Of a stretch of DNA of 64,000 bases, positions 17,403-26,592 are shown piece after piece. Positions within the stretch are counted from its first letter, which is position 1; every line of letters starts with the position of its first letter. Position numbers and translations under genes: made by a program. The DNA comes from CBDDLD01 sp965250025 (GTDB taxonomy: Bacteria > Bacteroidota > Bacteroidia > Flavobacteriales > Flavobacteriaceae): positions 496,001 to 560,000 of the forward strand of contig OZ252283.1 of the NCBI GenBank assembly GCA_965250025.1. Direction: 5' to 3'. The notes beneath the pieces were generated by a model that was not told the DNA's origin, ran no database searches, and saw nothing but the letters and a program-made list of their open reading frames with translations.

Positions 17403-19058
17403 ATGAAGAATTTCTCTAAGATTTTAACCCTGTGGATGTGTTTTGGATGCTGTTTTGCTCAAACCAAAGTAAAGCAAAACGGCAGGTCAACAAAGCAAGA
17501 TAATCCCAAATTAATTGTTGGTATAGTAGTCGATCAGATGCGCTATGATTACCTCACCAGATTTGAAGACAAGTATGGCGAAAATGGTTTCAAACGCATG
17601 ATGCGAGAGGGGTTTAATTGCAAGAACAATCACTTTAATTATATTCCAACATATACAGGGCCAGGTCATGCAGCCGTATACACAGGAACCACGCCTAAGT
17701 ACCATGGTATTATAGCCAATAACTGGTATGATAAAGTAGAAAAGAAATCGGTTTACTGTGTTAATGACAATAGTTATGGACCGGTAGGAACCTCAAGCAA
17801 TTACAGTAGAGTATCTCCAAACCGAATGACAGTTACTACAGTTACAGACCAATTGCGTTTGCATACACAACAACGGTCAAAAGTTATAGGTATAGCTCTA
17901 AAGGATAGAGGCGCAGTATTGCCCGCCGGGCACTCTGCAACTGCAGCGTATTGGTTTCAGGGTAAAGATGAAGGTAGCTGGGTAACAAGTAGTTATTACA
18001 TGAATGAATTACCCGAGTGGGTTAAAGCATTTAATGCTTCTAATGCTGCAGAGCAATATTTTAAAGCATGGAATACGTTGTATAACATTGATACCTATAC
18101 AGAAAGTGGTAATGATCTTAACGATTTTGAACGTGGATTTAAAGGCAAAACTACAGCTACTTTTCCTTATGATCTGAAAGCTTTAAAAGATGAGAATGGT
18201 AATTTTGATATTTTAAAAGCAACACCATATGGAAATAGCCTGACTACAGATTTTGCAATAGCTGCAATAGATGCTGAAGATATGGGCGGCGATGAGGTTA
18301 CTGATTTTTTAACGTTGAGTTATTCCAGTACAGATTATGTGGGGCATAATTTTGGGGTAAATGCAAAAGAAACTGAAGATACTTACCTAAGATTGGATAA
18401 AGATCTGGAGCGATTATTTTCAAAGTTAGATGCAAAGGTTGGAAAAGGAAACTATACGGTTTTTTTAACAGCAGATCATGCCGCTGTACAAGTGCCTGCG
18501 TACTTGCAATCGCAACGAATTGCAGCAGACTACTACGATCTGGGTGCTTTTAAGAAGCAGCTTGAGCACTTTCTAGAAACCACTTATGGGGCATCCGATT
18601 TACTGGAGTATGCAGGAGACTTTCAAATATTCTTAAATAGAGAAAAACTAAGGACTTTAGGCCTTAATCTTGCCGAAGTACAGGAAGCTATTGTTAATGA
18701 AATTATAGAATATGAGCTTATAGATAAGGCGTATTCTGCTACTGCTATGCGTAATAATTCATATGGATTTGGTATTGAGCACCTGCTTCAAAACGGTTAT
18801 CATCAAAAACGTTCTGGAGATGTTTTGGTCGTTTTAAGTCCTTCAGTAATTTCATATTCAAAAAAGGGAACTACACATGGTTCAGGCTATTTGTATGATA
18901 CTCATGTGCCATTATTGCTTTTTGGACATGGTATTAAGCATGGAGAAACTTTAAAGAGAACAAGAATAACTGATATAGCACCTACCATATCTGCCATGTT
19001 GGGCATTGCATTTCCAAATGCTGCTACCGGAGAGCCATTGGAGTTTGTTTTGGATTAA
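17403..19058 (+). CDS. PafA-like periplasmic alkaline phosphatase
   Basis: 551 residues from ATG 17403. A signal peptide (MKNFSKILTLWMCFGCCFAQ) precedes an alkaline phosphatase superfamily domain. Visible features: metal-binding Asp in GIVVDQMRYDYLTRF, the nucleophile Thr in TYTGPGHAAVYTGTTP (Thr rather than Ser, as in PafA), the zinc motifs DYVGHNFG and LTADHAAVQVP, and a late His in GTTHGSGYLYDTHVPLL. PafA enzymes are broad phosphomonoesterases that release phosphate from organic sources. The nuclease downstream (10 bases) could supply nucleotides, so the pair may scavenge phosphate from extracellular nucleic acid; this is inference. Confidence 0.9.
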   Translation: MKNFSKILTLWMCFGCCFAQTKVKQNGRSTKQDNPKLIVGIVVDQMRYDYLTRFEDKYGENGFKRMMREGFNCKNNHFNYIPTYTGPGHAAVYTGTTPKYHGIIANNWYDKVEKKSVYCVNDNSYGPVGTSSNYSRVSPNRMTVTTVTDQLRLHTQQRSKVIGIALKDRGAVLPAGHSATAAYWFQGKDEGSWVTSSYYMNELPEWVKAFNASNAAEQYFKAWNTLYNIDTYTESGNDLNDFERGFKGKTTATFPYDLKALKDENGNFDILKATPYGNSLTTDFAIAAIDAEDMGGDEVTDFLTLSYSSTDYVGHNFGVNAKETEDTYLRLDKDLERLFSKLDAKVGKGNYTVFLTADHAAVQVPAYLQSQRIAADYYDLGAFKKQLEHFLETTYGASDLLEYAGDFQIFLNREKLRTLGLNLAEVQEAIVNEIIEYELIDKAYSATAMRNNSYGFGIEHLLQNGYHQKRSGDVLVVLSPSVISYSKKGTTHGSGYLYDTHVPLLLFGHGIKHGETLKRTRITDIAPTISAMLGIAFPNAATGEPLEFVLD

Positions 19059-19068
19059 AGCATAAAAA

Positions 19069-19875
19069 TTGAAGAGAAGATCTGTATATAGTGGCATTGC
19101 CATTCTTATTTTAATTGCTGTTTTTGCATACGAGCATATGCAGAAAGATGAAATACGTCAAGAGGTTATTGACAAGGGAACTGTACCTAAATCGCATACA
19201 AATCATTATTTTTTACCAACAAGTACTACGGGACAAATAGTGCACCATGAGTATTATTCGTTATCCTACAGTGAGCCTCATGAACAGGCAGAATGGGTAG
19301 CCTATGAACTTAAAGCATCACATTTATCTAATGCTAACCATAAACGCCCCTACTTTGAAATAGATGATGCTGTAAAAAGTGGAGCAGCACATTGGCGTAA
19401 TTATAAGAATTCAGGGTATGACAGAGGGCATTTATGTCCTGCCGGTGACCGGCGTTTTAGCCAAACAGCTCATGACGAAACGTTTTTAACCAGTAACATA
19501 TCGCCTCAAAAACACGATTTCAATGCAGGAATATGGAATAGGTTAGAACAAAAAGTAAGGTATTGGGCCCGGAAGTATGATGGTGTATATGTTGTAACAG
19601 GAGGCATATTAAAGTCAGGTTTAAAATCTATAGGTAGTGAAGATGTTGATATCCCGGAGCAATTTTATAAGATCGTTTTAGATTATAACAATGGTAAGCC
19701 CAAAGCCATAGCCTTTTTATTACCGCATAAAGATTCTGATCGACCATTGTATGAATTTGTAGTAACTATTGATAAAGTAGAGCAGCTTACTGGGATAGAC
19801 TTTTTTTCCGAGTTGGAAGATAATGATGAAGATAAACTGGAAGCTTCAAATAGTTATAAAAACTGGAGTTTTTAA
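19069..19875 (+). CDS. DNA/RNA non-specific endonuclease, membrane-anchored or secreted
   Basis: 268 residues from a TTG start. An ATG at 19138 would remove the N-terminal hydrophobic segment (VYSGIAILILIAVFAYEHM), so the TTG is preferred. The betabeta-alpha-metal nuclease motif DRGH is at 118-121 (YDRGHLCPAGDRR), with His121 as general base. The metal-ligand Asn lies in NISPQKHDFNAGIWNRLE. The family cuts single- and double-stranded DNA and RNA. It follows the phosphatase gene by 10 bases. Its TAA overlaps the stop codon of the opposing glycosyltransferase gene. Confidence 0.9.
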   Translation: MKRRSVYSGIAILILIAVFAYEHMQKDEIRQEVIDKGTVPKSHTNHYFLPTSTTGQIVHHEYYSLSYSEPHEQAEWVAYELKASHLSNANHKRPYFEIDDAVKSGAAHWRNYKNSGYDRGHLCPAGDRRFSQTAHDETFLTSNISPQKHDFNAGIWNRLEQKVRYWARKYDGVYVVTGGILKSGLKSIGSEDVDIPEQFYKIVLDYNNGKPKAIAFLLPHKDSDRPLYEFVVTIDKVEQLTGIDFFSELEDNDEDKLEASNSYKNWSF

Positions 19876-20720
19876 AAGATTTTATCTTTGATACCTTTCC
19901 AGCGTAATTTCCGTATGAATTGGCCTTGATCCTTATTGACAAGAAAATCAGACTTGTTTTTTTGAGCTATAAAATAACCTTGAAGATAGTCCTTAAAAAG
20001 CCGGAAGCTTTTTTTTCTTGTAGCCAATTTAATCGAGGAAATTAAAGTGATCCAAAACCCGTAACGCATTTTATACATGGCCTCACCTTGTAAGTGCTTT
20101 GATGAAGCATTGTAATTGTAGCCGGTAGGTTTTAAATGTTTTACCAGTAACGAATCATCAGTTTTAATAGTCCAGCCATAATATTTCGCTAGAAGTTCAT
20201 CAACAGTATCCCAGCCCATAGATGATTTTAGTTTTCCTATTTGTAAAAAACACGCCTTACGATATGCTTTTAAAGCGCCTCTGATATGATCCTTTCGGGT
20301 CAGGTTTTCTATTATCCAATTTGTATCCTTTTCAATAGTGCAAAACCCTGAAGCCATACCCAATTGTTTATCGTTTTCAAAGTGCAATGCCAGTTGTTCC
20401 AAATAGTTTTCGGGAAAAATAAGATCAGCATCAAATTTGCACATAATATCATAGGTTTCATCCAGAGTACCGTAACCTTTGTAGAACGCATTGATAATTT
20501 TTGCTCCGGGAACATGTGCATCGGTTGAGGTTGAATTGACCAATGTGATGAAAGAGAATTTGCTGCAAAAGTCTTCAGCAATAGCTTTTGTTTGATCCGT
20601 AGAATTATCATTAACCACGACAATTTTAGAAGGCTTTAAAGTTTGATTTACTAAAGACTCTAAAGTTTTACCAATGTACTTGGCTTCATTATGCGCAGGA
20701 ATAACAATGTAGAATCTCAT
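19872..20720 (-). CDS. Family 2 glycosyltransferase
   Basis: 282 residues. The GT-A fold start is clear: IVIPAHNEAKYIGKTLESLVNQTLKPSKIVVVNDNSTDQT, then the DxD-type metal motif in CKFDADLIFPENYL and the acceptor/base region MGWDTVDELL. There are no strong transmembrane helices, so it is probably a cytoplasmic or peripheral enzyme. The sugar donor and acceptor are unknown; surface glycan or glycolipid synthesis is likely. The start overlaps the upstream methyltransferase stop (TAATG), so the two form an operon. Confidence 0.9.
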   Translation of the reverse strand: MRFYIVIPAHNEAKYIGKTLESLVNQTLKPSKIVVVNDNSTDQTKAIAEDFCSKFSFITLVNSTSTDAHVPGAKIINAFYKGYGTLDETYDIMCKFDADLIFPENYLEQLALHFENDKQLGMASGFCTIEKDTNWIIENLTRKDHIRGALKAYRKACFLQIGKLKSSMGWDTVDELLAKYYGWTIKTDDSLLVKHLKPTGYNYNASSKHLQGEAMYKMRYGFWITLISSIKLATRKKSFRLFKDYLQGYFIAQKNKSDFLVNKDQGQFIRKLRWKGIKDKIF

Positions 20721-21247
20721 TATGTATTAGCTTTAGTCGCATAAACAATATAGTAGCGCGGTGTAAACCATCGCAGTATGGGGCGAATACCTATTTTTCG
20801 AGTAGGGTTGGTCCATTTTTCCCGATCTAATACCGTCCATCCTGTTTTTTCTAATAACCAATCCAATTGCCAATCTTCAAATTCGTGATAATGTCGATCT
20901 CTAGGATCTGTTTTACTTCTGTAAGCTTTGGCAAACCATAATTTTAAAGGTACACTGATAACTAAGTGTTCGGCTTTAATAGATTTTAGAACCTCATATG
21001 GGGAAAGCAAGTGTTCAAATATTTCAAAAGCAGTAACTACATTAGCATCAGAGTTTTCAATTATCGATCTGTCCTCATCCAGATCTTCGCCTTTGGTGTT
21101 ATCTACACGATACCCTTCATTGCTCATGATCTCAGAGAATGGATTTTTTACGCCTAGATCAAGAATATGACATGGCGCTTTAATATGACGCTTTAAAAAC
21201 AGAAGCGTATGCTTATATCTTTTAGTTGGGAGTTTGCCGTTATACAT
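20720..21247 (-). CDS. Class I SAM-dependent methyltransferase-like protein
   Basis: 175 residues, small. It shows a Rossmann-type beginning (HILDLGVKNPFSEIM) with a reduced glycine motif, and the EIFEHLLSPYEVLKSI segment found in methionine-biosynthesis-W and ubiE-like folds. The glycine-rich SAM loop is weaker than usual (DLGVKNPF), so activity is not certain. It is translationally coupled to the GT2 gene, which hints at a glycan or lipid substrate. The leader contains a -7 box and a small hairpin (TTCCT...AGGAA). Confidence 0.7.
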   Translation of the reverse strand: MYNGKLPTKRYKHTLLFLKRHIKAPCHILDLGVKNPFSEIMSNEGYRVDNTKGEDLDEDRSIIENSDANVVTAFEIFEHLLSPYEVLKSIKAEHLVISVPLKLWFAKAYRSKTDPRDRHYHEFEDWQLDWLLEKTGWTVLDREKWTNPTRKIGIRPILRWFTPRYYIVYATKANT

Positions 21248-21288
21248 AATATTTCCTATATAAACAGGAATCTTTTAAGGTTCGGCCC

Positions 21289-21296
21289 CAAATTTA
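21289..21296 (-). promoter_or_regulatory. -7 box for the methyltransferase-GT2 operon
   Basis: On the minus strand this reads TAAATTTG, 41 bases upstream of the methyltransferase ATG (21247). It fits TAnnTTTG; no clear -33 TTG is seen. Confidence 0.45.
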
Positions 21297-21320
21297 AAAA
21301 TAAAACCTCTATACTGTAAA

Positions 21321-22385
21321 TTAATACCTGTAAACTATTGCATTGATATGCATGCCGGCACCAACACTGGCAAAAATAACAGCGTCGCCTTTTTCTAACT
21401 GATGGCCATCAAGTTTATTTTTCTGTACAAGGTCAAATAAAGTGGGCACGGTTGCTACAGAGCTATTGCCAAACTTATGAATACTCATGGGCATAATGCC
21501 ATCCGGTATTTCTGTCTTGTACAGTCTGTAAAAACGTTTTAAAATGGCTTCGTCCATTTTTTCATTGGCCTGATGAATGAATATTTTCTTTACTTCGGTA
21601 ATGTCGACATTACTTTTATCTAAACAAGCTTTCATAGCAGCAGGAACATTGGTCAATGCAAATTCATAGATTTTGCGACCATCCATTTTAATATATCTGG
21701 TGTCCGGGCATAATGTTTTATTGTTTGAATTTCCGAAGTATAAATAGTAAGCTTCATCGTAGGTGTGACTTGCAGATTCGTGAGAAAGAATACCAAAAGT
21801 ATTGTCATCGTCGACTTTCTCAATGATGGATGCTCCGGCACCATCAGAATAGATCATGGAGTCCCTATCGTGTTTATCTACAACCCTCGATAGCGTTTCG
21901 GCACCGATAACCAGACATTTTTCAGCCATTCCTGCTTTTATAAATGCTTGGGCCTGAATAACACCTTCAACCCATCCGGGGCAGCCGTATAGAATATCAT
22001 AAGCCACACATTTTGGGTTTTTTATTCTAAGGCTGTGTTTAACTCTGGAGGCCAGACATGGAAGAATATCGCTCTGTATGGTGTTGTGTTTTACGTCACC
22101 AAAATTATGAGCTACAATAATATAATCAAGTGTTTCGGGATCGATGTCAGCATCTTCTATAGCCTTTTCAGCAGCAAAAAAACCTAGGTCAGATGCTGTG
22201 AGGTGATCATAAGCATATCTGCGTTCACCAATGCCTGTTATGGCTTTAAACTTTTCAATGATTACATCATTTTCATATTTGAAATGTGACCCGTCAGAAT
22301 TTAAGAATTGATGCTGTTGAAAATCTTCATTCTTTTCGATACTACTTGGGATATAACTCCCTGTTCCTGTGATTTTAATAGCCAT
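21321..22385 (-). CDS. 3-oxoacyl-ACP synthase III family protein
   Basis: 354 residues. Beta-ketoacyl-ACP synthase III fold. The catalytic triad is intact: Cys135 (DILYGCPGW), His271 (FIHQANEKM) and Asn307 (KFGNSSVATVP). KAS III enzymes condense acetyl- or acyl-CoA with malonyl-ACP to start fatty acid chains. This copy is longer than canonical FabH (~320 residues) because of an N-terminal insert (about 20-45). It may therefore be a specialised KAS III rather than the housekeeping FabH. It stands alone between gcvP and the GT2 operon. Confidence 0.88.
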   Translation of the reverse strand: MAIKITGTGSYIPSSIEKNEDFQQHQFLNSDGSHFKYENDVIIEKFKAITGIGERRYAYDHLTASDLGFFAAEKAIEDADIDPETLDYIIVAHNFGDVKHNTIQSDILPCLASRVKHSLRIKNPKCVAYDILYGCPGWVEGVIQAQAFIKAGMAEKCLVIGAETLSRVVDKHDRDSMIYSDGAGASIIEKVDDDNTFGILSHESASHTYDEAYYLYFGNSNNKTLCPDTRYIKMDGRKIYEFALTNVPAAMKACLDKSNVDITEVKKIFIHQANEKMDEAILKRFYRLYKTEIPDGIMPMSIHKFGNSSVATVPTLFDLVQKNKLDGHQLEKGDAVIFASVGAGMHINAIVYRY

Positions 22386-22512
22386 AGCAAACGTGGTTGT
22401 ATTGATACGAATCTAATACATTAATAACGGTTAGAGATAGATATTCATATGAAATGAAGAATTTTTGCCATATTCTTAAAAATAGGTGGATTATAAAATG
22501 ATATTATAAAAA

Positions 22513-22536
22513 AAAGCGCCTTTTTTTAGGCGCTTT
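22513..22536 (-). terminator. gcvP terminator
   Basis: On the minus strand, stem AAAGCGCCT / AGGCGCTTT with a 6-base loop is followed by a long T run (22505-22512 region). It lies 11 bases after the gcvP stop. Confidence 0.88.
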
Positions 22537-22546
22537 AGAACTTTTA

Positions 22547-25393
22547 TTAAGCTTCTATATAATCTTCTATGGGAGCACAAGTGCATATTAAATTACGATC
22601 CCCATGAGCATCATCAACCCGACGTACAGAAGGCCAAAATTTGTTTTCGGCAACAAAACTAAGCGGGTAAGCAGCTTGTGTTCGGGTATATGGTAACAAC
22701 CACTCGTCCGATGTAAGCATGTCTAAAGTATGGGGCGCATTTTTAAGAATATTATTGCTGTCATCCTTGGTAACGCTATCAATTTCTGATCGAATAGCAA
22801 TCATGGCATCACAAAAACGATCCATTTCAGCTTTGTTTTCACTTTCAGTAGGTTCAATCATCATAGTTCCTGCTACCGGGAATGAAACCGTTGGCGCATG
22901 AAATCCATAATCCATTAAACGCTTTGCAATATCAACCACTTCAATACCATGAGCTTTAAAAGGTCTGCAATCTATGATCATCTCATGAGCTGCGCGTCCA
23001 TTTTCTCCAGTATAAAGGGTATCGAAATGACCTTCTAAACGTTCTTTAATATAATTGGCATTTAATATGGCAACTTTTGTTGCTTTGGTTAACCCTTCAG
23101 TACCTAACATCTTTATATAACCATAAGATATAAGGCAAGCCAATGCAGAGCCAAAAGGTGCTGCTGAAATAGCAGTGATGGCTTTTTTACCACCTGTCTT
23201 TATCACAGGATTCCCCGGTAAAAATGGCACCAATTGCTCGGCAACACATATAGGGCCTACGCCAGGTCCGCCGCCACCATGAGGAATAGCAAAAGTTTTA
23301 TGTAAGTTTAGGTGGCATACATCAGCACCGATATTTCCCGGGTTGGTGAGACCTACCTGAGCATTCATATTAGCACCATCCATATATACCTGACCGCCGT
23401 TATCGTGAATAATGGTGGTGATTTCTTGTATGGCAGATTCGTAAACACCATGAGTCGATGGATACGTTACCATTAATGCCGCAAGATTATCTTTATGCAG
23501 AATGGCTTTTTCTCTAAGATCTTCAACATCAATATTACCTTCTTCTGTAGCTTTAGTGACCACTACTTTCATACCAGCCATAACAGCACTTGCCGGATTA
23601 GTACCATGCGCAGATGATGGAATGAGGCATATGTTTCTATGATGATCATTTCGTGATTCGTGATAAGCCTTTATAACCATTAAGCCGGCAAACTCACCCT
23701 GAGCTCCGGAGTTTGGTTGTAAGGAAGTGCCAGCAAATCCTGTGATCTTTGTCAATTGATCTTCCAGTGCCTTCAGAACAATTTGATAGCCTTTGGCTTG
23801 TTTTAGTGGTGCGAAAGGATGGATGTTTCCCCATTTAAACCAGCTCAATGGTAACATTTCAGAAGCCGCATTTAATTTCATGGTACATGATCCTAAAGAT
23901 ATCATGGAGTGATTTAAAGATAGATCCTTACGTTCTAATCTTTTGATGTAACGCATTAATTCAGTTTCCGAATGGTAAGAATTAAAGACTTCCAGCTCCA
24001 TAAATGACGATTCACGTCTTAAGCCTTCAGGAATGACATTAACCGTGTTTTCAATGATTTTATGATCCTTACTGCGATTAAGTTTTGAAAATATTTTTAA
24101 AATATAATCAATATCATGTTCTGTGGTAGTTTCGTTCACAGATATAGAGACCGTATTATCATCGATATAATTGAAATTATTCTTATGTTTTTCGGCAATC
24201 TTTTTCAGTTTTTTAGCATCGGCCCCTATTTTGATGGTGTCAAAATAAGCTGAGTTTAATTGTTTGAAGCCTAAAGCCTCTAAAGATGCAGACAGCTTCT
24301 TAGCATTGTTATGAACGCTGTTTGCTATAAATTTAAGACCATCAGGACCGTGATATACAGCATACATGCTCGCCATTACAGCCAATAGCACTTGTGCTGT
24401 ACAAATGTTTGATGTAGCCTTATCTCTTTTAATATGTTGTTCTCTGGTTTGCAGTGCCATTCGCAAGGCTCTGTTACCATTTTTATCTTTGGTAACCCCT
24501 ATGATGCGACCAGGAATATCACGTTTGTAAGCTTCTCTTGTTGCAAAATAAGCCGCATGTGGACCTCCATAGCCCATAGGAATACCGAAGCGTTGCGTTG
24601 TGCCTACGACAACGTCAGCACCAAATTTACCCGGAGCTTCTAAAGTTATTAAGCTTAGAATATCAGCAGCTACAGCGACTTTGATGTTTGATGCTTTTGC
24701 TTTATTAATAAATGTTTTAATATCTGTAATTTGACCATACTTTCCAGGGTATTGTAGCATGGCTCCAAAATACCCTTCAGAGAAATCAAACGACGCTTCA
24801 TCACCAATAACAAGTTCAATACCTATTGGAAGAGCTCTTGTTTTTAAGACGGATAATGTCTGTGGTAAAATAGCATCGGAAACAAAAAACTTATGAATAC
24901 CTGCTTTTTTCTGTGCCCGATCTCTTACGGCAAACAATAAGCTCATGGCTTCAGCAGCGGCTGTACTTTCGTCAAGTAATGAAGCATTGGCCAATTCCAT
25001 ACCTGTAAGATCGGTAATCATGGTTTGGAAATTTAACAGTGCTTCTAAACGCCCCTGAGCAATTTCAGCCTGATATGGGGTGTAAGCCGTATACCATCCC
25101 GGGTTTTCAAGAATATTTCTTTGTATAACTGCTGGCATGATCGTAGGGTGATAGCCAAGACCGATATAAGTTTTGAAAACCTTATTCTTTTTTGACAGCT
25201 CGTTAATATGTACCAGATATTCTTGTTCACTCATTGCAGGATCAAGATCAAGCTCCTTTTTTAAGCGAATGTTATCAGGAACAGTTTGGTTAATTAACTG
25301 ATCAATACTAGTGGCACCTATAAGGTTTAACATGTCCTTTTGTTCTTTAGAATTAGGACCAATGTGTCTGTTTGCAAAAGAGGTTGTATTCAT
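22547..25393 (-). CDS. gcvP: Glycine dehydrogenase (decarboxylating), P-protein
   Basis: 948 residues, the fused single-chain form. It removes CO2 from glycine using PLP and passes the aminomethyl group to lipoyl H-protein. The PLP lysine is Lys699 in NLHKTFAIPHGGGGPG. The N-terminal half is the PLP-free paired lobe (RHIGPNSKEQKDML, GYHPTIMPAVIQRNILENPGWYTAYTPYQAE). The full length matches one-chain GcvP. gcvT and gcvH are not adjacent, which is usual in Flavobacteriaceae. It forms a single-gene unit with promoter and terminator. Confidence 0.97.
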   Translation of the reverse strand: MNTTSFANRHIGPNSKEQKDMLNLIGATSIDQLINQTVPDNIRLKKELDLDPAMSEQEYLVHINELSKKNKVFKTYIGLGYHPTIMPAVIQRNILENPGWYTAYTPYQAEIAQGRLEALLNFQTMITDLTGMELANASLLDESTAAAEAMSLLFAVRDRAQKKAGIHKFFVSDAILPQTLSVLKTRALPIGIELVIGDEASFDFSEGYFGAMLQYPGKYGQITDIKTFINKAKASNIKVAVAADILSLITLEAPGKFGADVVVGTTQRFGIPMGYGGPHAAYFATREAYKRDIPGRIIGVTKDKNGNRALRMALQTREQHIKRDKATSNICTAQVLLAVMASMYAVYHGPDGLKFIANSVHNNAKKLSASLEALGFKQLNSAYFDTIKIGADAKKLKKIAEKHKNNFNYIDDNTVSISVNETTTEHDIDYILKIFSKLNRSKDHKIIENTVNVIPEGLRRESSFMELEVFNSYHSETELMRYIKRLERKDLSLNHSMISLGSCTMKLNAASEMLPLSWFKWGNIHPFAPLKQAKGYQIVLKALEDQLTKITGFAGTSLQPNSGAQGEFAGLMVIKAYHESRNDHHRNICLIPSSAHGTNPASAVMAGMKVVVTKATEEGNIDVEDLREKAILHKDNLAALMVTYPSTHGVYESAIQEITTIIHDNGGQVYMDGANMNAQVGLTNPGNIGADVCHLNLHKTFAIPHGGGGPGVGPICVAEQLVPFLPGNPVIKTGGKKAITAISAAPFGSALACLISYGYIKMLGTEGLTKATKVAILNANYIKERLEGHFDTLYTGENGRAAHEMIIDCRPFKAHGIEVVDIAKRLMDYGFHAPTVSFPVAGTMMIEPTESENKAEMDRFCDAMIAIRSEIDSVTKDDSNNILKNAPHTLDMLTSDEWLLPYTRTQAAYPLSFVAENKFWPSVRRVDDAHGDRNLICTCAPIEDYIEA

Positions 25394-25422
25394 GCTTATT
25401 GTAGCGCTATTTTTTTGATATG

Positions 25423-25430
25423 CAAAAATA
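25423..25430 (-). promoter_or_regulatory. gcvP -7 box
   Basis: Minus-strand TATTTTTG, 29 bases upstream of the gcvP ATG. It fits TAnnTTTG, with no clear TTG at -33. Confidence 0.5.
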
Positions 25431-25516
25431 CGGATTTAGAGCATTTCTTTTGTTAAGGATCACTAAAGTTTTTAACGTTGAAGCAGGGTTATTAACACTT
25501 TAATTATTTTTGTTAA

Positions 25517-26350
25517 GTGAAGTTTTTAAAAGATGTTTTTGATTTTTATATCAATGCTAGCGTTCATGTTGCATTAGCAGTATCTGCTTTTGTAATGGTA
25601 ACGTACATTGAGTTTAATCTTGAGGTGGATAAATACATGCTTTGTTTTGTGTTTTTTGCCACAGTTACAGGCTATAATTTTGTAAAGTATTTTGGGCTGG
25701 CAAAATTTCACCATAGAAGTCTTGCCACCTGGTTAAAAGTCATACAATTATTTTCTCTGATATGTTTTTTGTTAATGTGTTATTACTTAAATAAACTACA
25801 ATGGCGCACCATAATGGTAATTATGACGCTTGCAGTAATTACATTTTTATATGCCATTCCTTTTTTACCAAATAAAGTTCTGTACGATGAGCATAGAAAT
25901 TTACGGCAAATAAGTGGGGTGAAGGTTTATGTAATAGCATTAGTATGGGCGATTGTAGGCGTTGTTTTACCTTTGGTTAATGTAGATTCCGTTATTAGTA
26001 TGGATGTTATGATTACTGTTCTGCAACGCTATGTCCTAGTGGTTGTTCTAATGCTACCTTTTGAAATTCGAGATCTTAATTATGACAGTTTGAAGTTATC
26101 TACCATACCACAACGTATTGGGATTGTAAATACCAAAATTATAGGAGTACTGTTGCTTTTATCATTCTTTTTTGCTGAATACTTTAAAGATGAATTGCAG
26201 CTAAATGTTATAATGTCTAATATATTTCTTGTAGTACTAACGCTAGGATTTGTACTATTTAGTAAAAAAGATCAATCTAAATATTACAGTGCGTTTTGGG
26301 TAGAAAGTATTCCTGTAATGTGGGGCGTTGTATTATTTTTGCTTAGCTAA
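25517..26350 (+). CDS. UbiA-like integral membrane protein
   Basis: 277 residues from a GTG start. About eight transmembrane helices. The segment FEIRDLNYDSLKLSTIPQRIG resembles the second Asp-rich motif of UbiA prenyltransferases (DxxxD followed by T-I/L-P). The first motif position has only GYNFVKYFG, without Asp, so prenyl transfer cannot be assumed. A TATTTTTG box at 25505-25512 lies just before the GTG, implying a very short leader. It ends convergently with the anti-sigma-like gene. Function unknown; UbiA-superfamily membership is moderate. Confidence 0.65.
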   Translation: MKFLKDVFDFYINASVHVALAVSAFVMVTYIEFNLEVDKYMLCFVFFATVTGYNFVKYFGLAKFHHRSLATWLKVIQLFSLICFLLMCYYLNKLQWRTIMVIMTLAVITFLYAIPFLPNKVLYDEHRNLRQISGVKVYVIALVWAIVGVVLPLVNVDSVISMDVMITVLQRYVLVVVLMLPFEIRDLNYDSLKLSTIPQRIGIVNTKIIGVLLLLSFFFAEYFKDELQLNVIMSNIFLVVLTLGFVLFSKKDQSKYYSAFWVESIPVMWGVVLFLLS

Positions 26351-26377
26351 TTCTTCCTGAAATTGCTTTCGCATAGC

Positions 26378-26590
26378 TTAGCGTTCGTCAGTTTTTAAGA
26401 CTTTAAGTTCAGCCTGATCAATAGCATCAGTTAATTTTCTGTTGCGTTTAGTATAAGCTCGTGTTATCTTACACCAACATAACCTAAGATTAAGTTTAAA
26501 TTTTTCCCATGAAGTTGCTTCACCATACTGCGATTTATCGCAGATATGCTTTGCTTCATCACAACTCACAAATAAAAAACTTTTTTTCAT
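26378..26590 (-). CDS. Small Cys-containing protein, possible anti-sigma partner
   Basis: 70 residues from ATG 26590 (MKKSFLFVSCDEAKHIC). It starts 2 bases after the ECF sigma gene ends, so it is co-transcribed with it. CDEAKHIC resembles the first part of zf-HC2 anti-sigma zinc sites (Cys and His ligands), but the second half reads LCWCKITRAY. The usual CxxC is replaced by CxC, so zinc binding may be lost or altered. There is no transmembrane helix. An anti-sigma or sigma-modulating role is inferred from position only. Confidence 0.6.
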   Translation of the reverse strand: MKKSFLFVSCDEAKHICDKSQYGEATSWEKFKLNLRLCWCKITRAYTKRNRKLTDAIDQAELKVLKTDER

Positions 26591-26592
26591 TA

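Noticed and set aside
19069..19137. Shorter start at 19138 for the nuclease
   Set aside because: It would remove the hydrophobic N-terminal segment expected for an exported nuclease; TTG 19069 is kept, though not proven.
20312..20623. A 103-codon minus-strand frame inside the GT2 gene
   Set aside because: It lies wholly within the GT2 reading frame in another phase, and the GT2 motifs are strong.
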